Translations under genes and position numbers: made by a program
The notes under the pieces: model-generated
Databases searched by the model: none
The model's input: the letters and a program-made list of their open reading frames with translations, nothing else
Told to the model about the DNA's origin: nothing
Shown: in pieces, positions 25,601 to 37,003 of the stretch
Position numbering within the stretch: position 1 is the first letter of the stretch
How the letters are laid out: the number at the start of each line of letters is the position of its first letter
NCBI GenBank assembly: GCA_022577435.1
Contig: JAKOON010000006.1
Span: forward strand, 20,311,501-20,375,500
DNA length: 64,000 bases
DNA from: Embiotoca jacksoni
Taxonomy: Eukaryota; Chordata; Actinopteri; Embiotocidae
Reading direction: 5' to 3'

Positions 25601-27191
25601 TTTCTATCATCTCTACTGAAAAGCATTTTTGCTGCAATGAAAGCCATGTTGGTGGGGAGAGAGAAGGACGGTGGAGAGGTCTTGGTGATGACAAACGTAC
25701 CGGGCGGGGGCAAAGTCATTATTTAGCTGATGTACAGTAATGTTAGAGGTGCTTCCTGCAGCACTACTGTAATCTTGTTATCAAAATGATGTAGAAAGAT
25801 GGAGAGAAGGAGGGGGTGGGGTGAGTTTAACGTTCATCCTTGTTCACGTCGTCGTCAGACCGATTAAAGAGGCGAAACACTCTCTATGGACACGCAACAG
25901 AAATATTCTACATATCATAAGATGAGAGAGTTTATAAACAGTGGAAAGGGGTGAAGTGTTGGAGGTCTTGCCACTTAATTATTCTTGTACGCAGAGAAGA
26001 AGACAGCGGTTGGCTTCACTCGCATGCAGAAGTTGAAGGCTGTGATTGGCTGAGTGGAGATCAGGTCAGATTACAGCCCCCCCCCCACCTCCCACAGTAC
26101 TGATTGATTTAGTACTGACTTGATGACAATAGCTCTCGTTGGCGCCAGCTGGGTCTGGATCCACAGAATTCTATGGCCCTTCATTTCATTATGGAGTCCA
26201 ATTATCTTAACTTTGCAAATCCTTTCCCTGTCTCGTCCAATGTACAATATTTTGGGACAGTTATTTTCAAAAAGATTTTTTGTAAATTTAATCCAATTAC
26301 AATGCCAAGAAGAGAATGAAACTGAAGACTTAAAGGAGCAGTTCAACAATTTGGGAAGACACATTTTCTTATGTTTTACCTGTAAAGGAAGAAAATAATT
26401 AACATCAGGTATTGGTTTCAAAGTGGGTTCTTTGCAGGACTATTTCTTGGCCAAAAACAGTGTAATTATTTCACAGACATGAGAGATGCATTGATCTTCA
26501 TCTGCTGCACGATAGTAATTGTGCACTGCATAAATCAGCACCTCCAGGATATCACATTCTTGTGATTTAAAAAAAGTATGCAAATTCAACCAATCTCCTC
26601 AGCGTGCAGGAGCATGCAATGTTGCAAAATTCACTACTGAAGGCGTGAAGGCACAAAGTACATTTTTACAAATAAAACTCCCTTTCAACTCCATTTATAG
26701 TTGGCGAGGCTCTTCAAGTTCTCCTCTCGTCATCAAAACAAAATCATGCTTGTTCGGATAAGTAACAAATGGTCCATGCGTAGTAGTTTGTTACCCGGAT
26801 GATTACTACTTTCTTTTGCAGTCATCCAACAGCATTCAATGAAAATGTACAGAACGTATTTTGTAGGTCTGTAAATGTAACTATAAGAAGCAAATTATAG
26901 TTGTAAATTGAATAGTTTTGTATATTACTGTAAACAAGTGAGACATCGTTAACATGTACATCAATTTCATGTTTATTTAGTTTCTAACATGCGTCAGTCC
27001 TGCCAGGTAAATAGTCAATGACAACATTCAAGTTGCCTCGTGTGTCTGTATCTTACAGAGAGAGGAAATACTCATACACACACACACAGATATGCTGCCA
27101 GTATATGGAGGAAACAGATGCTACCTAAGCAGAGCACAGTTTGATCTTCCTTTCCCACGCCCAAATGTCAAACTGTTGCAAGTATACAGGC

Positions 27192-27193
<2 letters not shown>

Positions 27194-27269
<76 letters not shown>

Positions 27270-27270
27270 C
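27194..27270. repeat. Compound (AC)n(AG)n microsatellite
   Basis: AC array with one CC break at about 27225, followed by a short (AG)n run. Confidence 0.96.
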
Positions 27271-27415
27271 ACCTGCAATGAAATTGAACAGATAAAAAGA
27301 TTTATAAGGCTTCCAATATAACAATATAACAATATAACAGCCAACTACTTACTTACTTAGCCTTCCATGTGCACACGCAAGCCTGCTGACACATAAACAA
27401 TTTAGTCACTTGTTT

Positions 27416-27418
<3 letters not shown>

Positions 27419-27451
<33 letters not shown>
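27419..27451. repeat. (GT)n microsatellite
   Basis: GT array of about 16 units. Confidence 0.95.
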
Positions 27452-27453
<2 letters not shown>

Positions 27454-28041
27454 TGTGAGTGCATGTGCATGTGTAAATTAAAAACAGACTTGTATTTTTA
27501 GGTATAAAAATATTGTAACACCTCCAACTCATGTCCAACTCAGCCTATAAACCAAATGAGCATTGCTGTAGTCAGGTGAGGTTTAAGCCTTGTTTCACAT
27601 TAACTAATCATATATCATATCCAGATTATGCTAAAAAAAAAAAAATGAAATCATGTATCAGTAAGGTTTAAGTAGACACTGATCTGGGTAGTACTAAATT
27701 CAAATTCACATTACAGGGTCTTCTCAGGGGCTACAGCTGTCAGTAAAAAGACAATTTGCAGAGCTACAAGTGGGTGACACATTAATTGGAACAAGATACA
27801 TTATATTATTAGCAGAAAATGTGGGTGGCTTTGTCATACAACAGTGTGGGGATACAACTGCGATTTCCTTAGATATTTTATTTTGCAGGACTTAATGAGG
27901 TGCTTTTCGAGCCAGGGATGAAGATCAGATTTTTGTGGCTTCAGTTCACCAAGTCATCACCTGCATTGCCAATTTCCCTTGTCCCATTTTCCCGTCAAGT
28001 TTGTTCTTATAAACAATTTTGACCTTTGCGTGGGAGGTGAC

Positions 28042-28347
28042 TGTAGCAGGTCTGAGCTACCGTAGGGGTTCCTTGGAGACAGACGACGCGCTCAGTCAGA
28101 CGTTCGGGTGTAAAATGCCTTTATTTGCCCGGCCCACACAACAATGTCTCTGTGCCACCGTGTTCCTCCCTCCTTCTCCCTGCTCCCTTTTATAGGGGAG
28201 AGCTCATCAGTTCATTCCAGCTCAGCTCTGCTCATCAATTCGTATTTGGCTCAGCTGTGCTCATTACACCTGCCCGGCACCGTTCCCTGAACCACTCCTC
28301 CCACTCTCTACCCCCTGCAGCTGAGCTAACCACACCCCGCCACCACA
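28042..28347 (-). mobile_element. Solo LTR of an LTR retrotransposon, 306 bp, with 5-bp target duplication
   Basis: The element reads 5'-TG...CA-3' on both strands (TGTAGCAG... ...CCACCACA). It is flanked by identical 5-bp repeats GTGAC at 28037-28041 and 28348-28352, the size expected for an LTR-retrotransposon integrase. On the minus strand a TATA box (TATAAAAGGG, 28194-28185) is followed about 60 bp later by a poly(A) signal AATAAA (28125-28120), the normal order inside an LTR. No internal domain or second LTR adjoins it, so it is the product of LTR-LTR recombination. The clade (gypsy or other) cannot be read from the LTR alone. Confidence 0.88.
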
Positions 28348-29027
28348 GTGACGTACGCCTCTTTCAGGCTCCTGGACTAGTCAACCAGCCATTTATCCCT
28401 GTGAACTTTGCAATTACACCAAACAGGGACAAACACTGCTTCACTTTGCACTAAAAGGCCTGCTTTCAAACCCGTAGCCAACCCTATCTGCAGTGGCTGT
28501 GACATCTAAGGCAACATCGGGAGCTCCTCTAACATGTCTCTGGACGTCTCTGTTTTTAGGACTTCGGCTGTTGGTCCCATGGTCACCAACCCAGGACTCA
28601 GAAGCTTTAGTTTCCCTGTATTTATTCCCTCTACCACTTTTATGCCACATAATATTGGCAAAGTGTAGTGAAACAATTCATTACTGCGTACAGGGTAGTG
28701 TATGTGTAAAATAGATGGTGATATGAATGAGAGCATTGTGCAGGAAAGGTCAGAAAAAGCTGCCTCAAATTACATGTCCGTATCCGTGGCATAGATAATA
28801 CTGAGGTATTATGCTCTGCACTGCAGTGCTTATTTAAAGGTCGTGGGGTTAGATTTTTTTTCTTGATTTTCCATTGAATGGCTGGGCACACACACAAGAC
28901 TCCTCTCTTGACCCTGTGGTCTCTGGCTGTTTGCTAAAAGTGATATTTTAATAGCTTGAAAAAAAACATTTAAAAGATCATGGTACTATAAATTGCTGCT
29001 ACTTCTCAGAAGTGTGACTAAACCCTG
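28348..29027. other. Intergenic spacer between two insertions
   Basis: Nothing recognised beyond AT-rich DNA. Confidence 0.4.
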
Positions 29028-30056
29028 TTTTCCACTGACTGTACTGGCTCGGCTTGACTCGACTCCCTTTTCTAAAATCATTTTCCATTGTCTGTGGAAG
29101 GTACCTGGTGCTATTTGTAGTATCACCTCGTTGGAGGTTCCAAGCAAGTTGTAGCGGAACTAAAAGGTGATGTGATTACACTGCAGACCACAAGTTTCCA
29201 AAGCGCGACGGACACTTTCTCTTCAGAGCTGCACATTTGCTTGGACTTTGTGTCCTGTCCCTCCTTCACTGGAAGCAGTTTGTTTCAGGGTCTTTCTTCA
29301 GGCAATCCGAAGCTTTGCACCCACTGCATGTTACTAGTGAAGCCAATATTGTGTCAAACTCGGTTACTCCCATAGAGTTTGGCTCCAAAAAGCCTCTGAC
29401 TCCATAGACTCCCATTGAACTTGTCTCATGAAATACAAAGTCAATACATTTTTCCCACGGGTTCTTAGGATGTAGTTAGCTAAAGTCCCTCTTTCTTATT
29501 CATTTCATGACAGTCCATCTGAAAATAATCCAGTGTTTTTTGGACGTGTCTGTTTTATTGATGGGTTTCCACTATTAGTGGGCGGGACGTAGTGTTGCCG
29601 GGTTTCCAATCAGATTAAGTCAGATCCACCGCTCGCTCCCCCCAGTTTGTTCGAATATGTTCACTTCTGGCTCCAAAGCACTCCGAACTGGCAAGATGGC
29701 GACGACCAATATCCAAACTGAAGGCTTCATTATGGTCATTCGCAAACCAATGGGTGACATCGTTGTTGGTTGCCCCACAAATATATGTTCCCACAATTCC
29801 CGCCCAACTGAAAACAAGGAAGTGGATGCACATTTGTAAAGTAAAGTCGCACCCCAAGGTTTTGTGCTCGTATGACTGAAGTCCCTCAGAAAAGTCACGA
29901 GCTCAATCTTTAGAGACAATTTTTGTCCTTGGAATGTTCTATTGCAGAAGAGAAAGAGGTTTTTTTGCAGCTTGGGGGGGGTGAAAAACAAAATCCAGGA
30001 AAGTACCTGTCAGCAAGAGCGAGCTGAATCGTGTGGAGTGGAGCCGACAGTGGAAA
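29028..30056. mobile_element. Probable TIR DNA element interrupted by another repeat
   Basis: The left end 'tttccactgactgtactggc' and the right end, read in reverse (TTTCCACTGTCGGCTCCACT), share an exact 9-mer and a diverged continuation. The left interior (about 29094-29165) contains 'gtctgtggaaggtacctggt' and 'caagcaagttgtagcggaac', phrases typical of a widespread fish MITE with 'ttttccactg...ggtacc' ends. The interior from about 29390 to 29800 is a different repeat, so the TIR element was probably hit by a later insertion. No clear target duplication was found. Confidence 0.4.
29391..29800 (+). repeat. Interspersed repeat, copy nested in the TIR element
   Basis: It shares ordered blocks with 46690-47075: 'cagtccatctgaaa' (29511 and 46745), a 'ggacgtgtctg'/'ggcgtgtctgg' block, 'ctggctccaa' (29668 and 46982), and 'caaaccaatgggtgacatc'/'caaaccagtgggggacatc'. 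A reverse copy of the last block lies at 5025. I cannot assign a class, and no coding capacity is seen. Confidence 0.6.
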
Positions 30057-30181
30057 TGTAGCTTAACCCTTTTTGTAACCTACAGTTGCATGGAAAACAC
30101 AGCAACTATATTTAATACCAGCCCAATGTCTTTATCAAAATGAATTTGTTTTCACTTTAAACAGATTCAGAAATTGCTTAA

Positions 30182-30398
30182 GCCTCCCGTTGTCCTCGAG
30201 TCAAAATGACCCGCAGCTGTGTTCAACCAAGTTCTATTTTATTTCTATATTTTTATATTTTTTGGGATCATTGGTCATTATTCTTTAAAGAAACCCTCAC
30301 AGCCTCTTTTTCACCAGTGATCCCAAAAAATATGAAAATAAAATAGAACTTGGTTGAACACAGCTGTGAGTCATTTTGACCAAAGGACAACGGGAGGG
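30182..30398. mobile_element. piggyBac-type MITE with TTAA target duplication, 217 bp
   Basis: The element lies between TTAA copies at 30178-30181 and 30399-30402, the hallmark target site of piggyBac transposases. Its ends are long inverted repeats of roughly 60 bp: the left 'cctcccgttgtcctcgagtc...cagctgtgttcaaccaagtt' is matched in reverse from 30398 by 'cctcccgttgtcctttggtc'. The unpaired middle is only about 90 bp with no frame, so it is nonautonomous. Folded as RNA it would form a long hairpin. Family by target site and architecture; no transposase is present here. Confidence 0.82.
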
Positions 30399-30402
30399 TT
30401 AA

Positions 30403-33400
30403 GCTAAAAAAAAAAAAAGAAAAAAAGTACCTGCTCAGGGAGTGTTTGCTGCCCAAAATCCACACATTTCTAGCTTTTTAACGCCACATTGTAGAAACAC
30501 TCTCAGCCCCGTGACTGCTTTCCTCCCACTGTAACTGACACATCTGCCCTTCCAGGTGCTGACACAAGACAGAGCTCTCACACTGCATGGAGGTGACACT
30601 GACATATCAGGAGACTTCCTGTTAATACCCCTCACTGCGAGAAAGGTGGTCTCTACAGCAGATAGAACAGACATCGCAGTGCCTTCCGTCCAAAGACTAA
30701 CAACCTGTTTACATAGAAGGTGTAGTGTGAGCAGGAGACACAGTGTTCAGTCGGTCACCTGTGAATTGGAAGCACTAATGCCAGAGAACAATATACAATA
30801 CCTATTGTTCCGCAAGTAAAATACAGGAAAATACGTGTCTACAGGTGTATGTCAAGACTAAAACAAACTCCACCTATGTAGAAAGGTGAACTAATTCTAA
30901 TAGAAATGCATTTGTTCTTTTAGATGCTTTAATCTATCCGGACTTTCAGCTTCCCATCTGACTGGCTGACTCGGCTTGAACCGAGACTGTTCCGCACACT
31001 GCAGGAGCTCGTGGCGCACATCATCTGTCAAACACGTTCTTCATTTGGTTCATTAATCATTTCCGCACAACACTGTCAGGAAATGCTTCATGTGTCATAG
31101 ATACTCATGCTAACAAGGCTGAAGAAGCAGCTGTAGGGATCTACTGTATCTCCACCATCACGACACACAACCATCGCACTGCACGTTTTCCAATGCCTCC
31201 GTAAATAGAAGCCTTGTATTATTTCAACCAGAATCACGTCTTAAACATGTAATCCGTAATTCTCTCTGCATCTGCCCCATCAGCATAAAAACGATGAGCA
31301 GTAAATTGTGTTTTCAAAGAGGCAAATGTATACAAGCCCAGATGACTGGGGGTGACGGGGGTGGTTTTGAGCTGAAAATGGAGATGTCCAATTCTTGCTT
31401 CAAAGATGTAATTGATTGCTTTGTGTCCCACAAAGATTCCTTTATCCTTCTTATTATTTTGCTGCTGTCGGTGGAGGGGCAGAATATGGATTCATGTAAC
31501 TGCTGTTAATCGAGTGAAGAACGGAGAGTTTGGAATCGTTGCATCTTTGTCTGCATTGTACATCTGAAGTCCATCTTTCATGTAAGAGAAAGGCAAAATA
31601 GAAATATAGTCAAAAAATGTTGATTGTGTTTTTGGGTCACAAAACAATTGAGAAACATACACAGATTAAATACTCTGACACTATCAATTCACTGATGGTG
31701 ATTCAGAAAGCAATGAGATCTCTTAAATAAAAGTTAAACCTCAAATGTATTATTGCAGTAACAAAACAACAGAAATCACAAAAGTACCGCTCAGTAATTA
31801 ATTTAGTTAAGAGTTATTCCTGCAGTAATTCAACAGTTAGCTGCTTATGGTGCTGCATTAAGTGGTGGATGTAACAATGTCAGTTCAATAGCAGCTGCTA
31901 CTGTTACTGTGGAGGGGTGAACGGGGCTGCTGGTTCTGATTCTGTTTTTGCTTTACAATCATCAATATCTTTCTTGATATGAAAAATATTGATGATCGTA
32001 GCTTTAAATGATTCAAATAGAAGTGGGTTCACAGTATTTTAGGTGCACATTGAATGTGTAACTTTGTCTTTATCAGAAAATCACTAACTAAAACTAAAAG
32101 ATGCACAAGAAGGGAACACAATCAAGACGGTCTCGCTTATTTGTTGTGCCTAACTGTTCTACGGTCTGACCGCAGGCGAGTTGTTTAATTATGTAAGCAT
32201 GGAGGTTGTTTTTTGAATCAATTTGAAGTGTACAATAGATATGAAGACGGGGATGTTGTTTGCCTTTTTCTCCTCCATCTATCAGGTGTTCAATCACACA
32301 TGAATGCACACACATCTTGAATCACTGCGTGGGACAGATGAACTGAATCTGCTGACATGAAGACAAAGAGCTGAAGGGAGGGGACAGTGACCTCCCTTAT
32401 GTCCGGAGCTTCTTCATGTCGAAATAGTGGTGGAAATATGACATTTCTGTTAGTTTCATCCAACTGATTTCATCCAGATGAATGGAAACGTGTAAAGATA
32501 ATGCAAAATGATTGCGGTTAACTCAAATAATTCACATCAGGTAATAATGTAATAACTATAACAGGCCTATTTATGCTCTCATCATTGATGTACTAGTATC
32601 GATGTCATCATTATTTGAATTTTTTTTTTAATAATAACTACACAGACAAGTAAGTAAACTGAAAAGGAAAAAAACATCATCTGCCCTTCTTTGTTCAGTC
32701 ATGGAATGATAACTTATTGTTTAGATCCTCTATCATGTCTTGGCCTTCACTTTTATATGTGTTTTTTATTCAAAGCTTTGTTTGTATTTGTCCCCATTTT
32801 GCAGGTGAACAACAATAAAAAGAGAGAAAATGTAAAGCTGCTGTTGACATAATGGCTTTTGTCTGAAATGATGTTAAAATGGTAATAGACACTGGTGTAG
32901 AAACATAAATGTAAAAGTAAGTGGTTTTGTGAAACAAAAGAAACACTTCAAAGTAAGACTTGAAGCTACTTCCTCTCAAACATCTGAGAAGAAACAGTCA
33001 ACAAACACATATTTTTATTTCCCTAAGAAAGAGTAAAATGTCCATCAAATCTTTCCACACACGTCTTGTAAGAGAATAAATAAAAAAACAGATGCAGTAT
33101 GGGTCAAAAGGTGCAATATCTAATCCCCACCCTTCCACCCTAATTGTCTTCAGTCACTGCACTGCTCTGGCCAATGTGTGCACTCCAGTAGTAAGTGGAG
33201 TCTTATAGCAAAGCATCGTGCCCACCAGATGTTTATCACATGGGTAAATGAAGGCAGGAATAAGGTAATTAATGGGCTTTGTGGTGTGAACTGAGCACAA
33301 ATGTGACAACTGTATTTTTTTCCTTTGAAATTCTTTTCTCTTCACACCTTTGATTAACGATGACTCTTACCAGTGTGTGAATACAAAACAGCAGAATTTT

Positions 33401-36400
33401 AGTGACGATAAAAAAAAAAAAGAAGATCTACGACAGTGCAGTTAGTTCGAATTGTGCTTTCCTCTCTGTTAGAGACCCAATTTGTGATTTAGGCTGCATT
33501 GTTGCATAAAGTACATTTCAAAAGAAGCAGGTCTGTGAGTAAATTATGTTTCTCCATGTAAAGTCTCCAGTGCAAAAGGCACTGGGATGATAGGAAGTAG
33601 CAAAATCCCATTAACTCCATGACAGAGTGTGCCACGACTAATGTGCTCTCTTCGGTTAAGGACCATGCAACCCAATCCACCGTGACATTTCAATCAATCA
33701 ATTTATCTAAATTACTGAATCACCAAGCAACATGGTCACATTACAACTTACAGTTACAAAGAATACACAGACGAGAACAAACAAATAAAACGATGAAAGT
33801 TAAAGTAAGACATCCACATTTGAACCGCAATAAATATTTTAACAGCACACAACAGTTTCATACAAGTGCATGAAAAGCAAAAGAGAGAGTAAAAGCAAGG
33901 AACCACAAGCAGGCCTTCACTCTGAGAGGGAAGTGCTTTATTTGGATTATATGATGTTTTAAAGATATGATGAAGCTTGATCATAAAAGGTTTTATACAA
34001 AGAAAAATGTTAAGTTCTATAAGTTTATCTCACAGGGAGCTGAACCTAAAATGGGAGATCTCTTCTGGTAGATCCAATCAGTATGCGGCATTTTGGATCG
34101 CCTGGAGATGATAATAGACTGGAATCAAATGAAAAAAAATAAAACAAACTTTGTTGTTGAAAAAGTAACTGCTCTTTAATGATACTATTTACACAGCAGT
34201 TTTGTGTGAATTGGGATCTTGTGAGCCTGATTTGTATTATCTGATTTTACACTTCCTGTTTAATGTGCGTGCCACGCTCTGTCCCAGTGAGGCAAACAGT
34301 TCAGTGGATGAAAGGTTTTCAAAGCCTGTTTGATGTGCTTTTATTCTCCTTCTTGCCCTTGGTGTTCACTCTTATAGCTTCTGCCTGATTGTACGAGCTT
34401 CTGATAACTCCAGCCTGTTACATTTTTTTTGACCACTGCAATGCCGTTTTTACACTTGAGACAGAGCTAAAAGAATTCTTTCAAATGAAAAGTCCTCATC
34501 CATTTACCGCCCAGTCTACAGGATTGATTTCAACTTTGTGGGACAACTCCCGTAGCTCAATTTGTGGCTGTATATCACAGAATAGACTGAGAGCCCAGAC
34601 TGAAAGGCAGGGCCGCAGACAGGGCATGATATCTCAGATGCACCCAGCAAGACACATACTAATGGCTTGGACTTGCTGCCATTTAGTGCCTGTCATACCC
34701 GCCGAGCTTCAAAATGCCACCAACTGCGTGCATATAAATCATCAGAGGGACGGACAGGAAAGAGATACAGTGGGCATCTTTAGCTCCAGTTGCTGTTACA
34801 GATCAGGGAGAACATTAGACAATGCATTCGACTGTCGAAACTTAGTTTTCTGTTATTTTATATTAATCGGGTCCTAAAGAGGGCAATGCATTTTGGCACC
34901 TAAGGTTTCCGGATAAGCACTGCGGGGTCAATTAAACTGACTATTGAACTGAGTTTAAAAAAATTAATCGATTAAGTGGTGCCAACCCACAGCTTGACAC
35001 TTTTACGTGTCCAACGACCAAAATTGACAGAAAGAAAAGGACAAATTTAGGGACTGTGGAGGGAGGAAATACACAAACGACTGTCTGCTGGATTGATGTT
35101 GACAAATGTTTTCGGTGAAAGGGCATTAGCTCTTTGCTGTCACACAGAATATTCAGCACTGCAAAATGACATCAAACCCTCGTTGATTTTCAAAGTGGCT
35201 AAACTGCATTGTGTCTCACTGGGGTAGTGAAAAACACAATGTTTTTGTTTTTTTCTATTATATTTCTACAGAATATAATTTTCTCTGTAATGTGAACACC
35301 ACTGAGCTGTAGATTAGTTCTACTGTTAGTCATAAGACATCTCCCCACCAACCTGAGCTTCTTTCAGGGTTTACACAGTGCTGAAAGGAGGAGAGTCATA
35401 TTTGGTTAAATTATTAGGCTACAAAGGTAGTAATACACTAACATCCTCAAATGCACTAACCCTGGTATTCATACAGGCAGAAAAGTGGTCAACTGTTGCC
35501 ATCTACTGACCAAATGTGGAGCTACCATACTGTATAGAATGACCTGGATAAAGTGGTTATAAGTGTTTTCATTCATTTTTTTTTAAGGATTTTATTCTAC
35601 TTTTTACTTCCATTCCACTGAGGTAAATATTGTACTCTTTACTCCCGCACTTCTATATTCATATTTTACAAGGGAAACACATATGTCCAATGTGGACAGA
35701 CAAACAGTAGATCCACGTGTGATAGCCAAACTTCTCATTTCCAAGCCGTGGGAATTAATCTCCTGCTTTAACAGCTTCCTAACAACATATTTTGGAATCT
35801 GGCTGCAGATCATTCATGTTCTTCAGAATCAAACTGGAAAAACTTTAGTTTTTCTTTAAAACATGGCTTTGTGCACATTCGCTTTGTTGTGCTGAAACAG
35901 AGAAGAGCTTCACAATTCCAGCATCAAGATTTCTGTAAAGTGGAACTGAGGGTCCTACAATGATAAAAAGCATCCCAAGAATATAATATGGCAGGCTCGC
36001 TGGGATGTCCGCACACATTTTTATCTGCAATGTATCTTATGATTTGCCAATAAAATATGTTGCACCAAAAAAAAAAGGACAAAAACAGTACACTAATATA
36101 CAGTAAACATGTCAAAGTAAGAGGGGTATTTATTTCTGTATCAATTTGAAGTATAACTGTTCATGTGCTCAGATAATAATTTAGTGTGGCAATAAGTCAT
36201 AATATGGTTGTTGATTTATGTTTTTTTTATTATTATTATTATTGTTCAATGTAGCCTGGAGTCCACTCACTTCAATTCTCTGATTTCTAATAGCAGAATG
36301 ACCTTATTGGATGCTCATATGCATATAGTACACAGAACTGCACACTTGTAACCACATACTTTTACATTCACCTCTTTCTCTGTGAGTTGGCTTAATTTTG

Positions 36401-36539
36401 GATTTGGAGATATTTTCCAATGATTTTGTGAATATCTTTGTTGAAAATCTCTGATAAGAATCGAGTCTGCCAATTCTATTATTCCTCTAAATGTCAGTTT
36501 AATATGTTCACGTTATCACCATGCTCTTAAAGTACTGAC
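30403..36539. other. Intergenic, no gene recognised
   Basis: 6.1 kb upstream of the ADAP-like gene. A small inverted repeat occurs at 31958-31996. A + strand open frame at 34389-34877 (162 codons) lies in non-repetitive sequence but has no recognised homology. Distal regulatory elements for the downstream gene would be expected here, but none is identifiable by eye. Confidence 0.4.
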
Positions 36540-37003
36540 ATATGCATACCGCCCATTTGGCGCCGGAGGGTTAGTGCATGTCAGTGAACTACCCACGAAT
36601 TATGCAGAGAAAAACAAGCTCGTCGTTTTACTTCCTCGTGTAGTGTTTCATCCCCTCCTCTCCGCGCAGGTAGTCCCGAGACTGTGCGCTCATTTGGCTG
36701 CAGACTTCTACAGGACGCGCCCCGCAGGTCCACTTGAACGGTTTCAACACTGGACTCCGGGTCGCAGAAAACCAGGACAGAGAATGGACGTTTCCGTGAA
36801 AACTTTATGAGGAGGCCTTGATTTGATTTGTCATTCCACTTTACCTCTGCTGAGGGCGCATACCTGTGTGGACTTGTCTACTGTGGGGGGAGTGAAGCCC
36901 AAGTTGACACACCTTTCTCCTTTGCGGATCGACTGCACCCCCACGTCAGTCTCTCTCTCTCTCTCTTTCTAAAAGTTGAGGAATATTCGATCTGCACGCT
37001 GAA
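36540..37003 (+). promoter_or_regulatory. CpG-rich promoter and 5' UTR region of the ADAP-like gene
   Basis: CpG dinucleotides cluster here (for example in 'ggcgccgg', 'ccgcgcagg', 'aggacgcgccccg' and 'ccgggtcgc'), whereas the AT-rich DNA on both sides has few. The coding start follows at 37004 and its exon is also CpG-bearing. No TATA box is obvious, fitting a broadly used CpG-island promoter. A CT-rich run (36951-36970) precedes the ATG by 34 bases. The transcription start cannot be fixed from sequence. Confidence 0.55.

Larger units (their letters stand above)
21986..28041. other. Intergenic; small repeats only
   Basis: No gene recognised in 6 kb. It contains a diverged direct repeat (22075/22573) and two CA/GT arrays near 27.2 and 27.4 kb. 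The stretch 24560-24860 is simple-repeat-free and could be conserved non-coding DNA, though I cannot test conservation. Confidence 0.4.

Noticed and set aside
31958..31996. Hairpin with 11-bp perfect arms as a microRNA precursor
   Set aside because: The stem is too short for a typical pre-miRNA (22-nt duplex) and it lies in AT-rich DNA where such pairs occur by chance.
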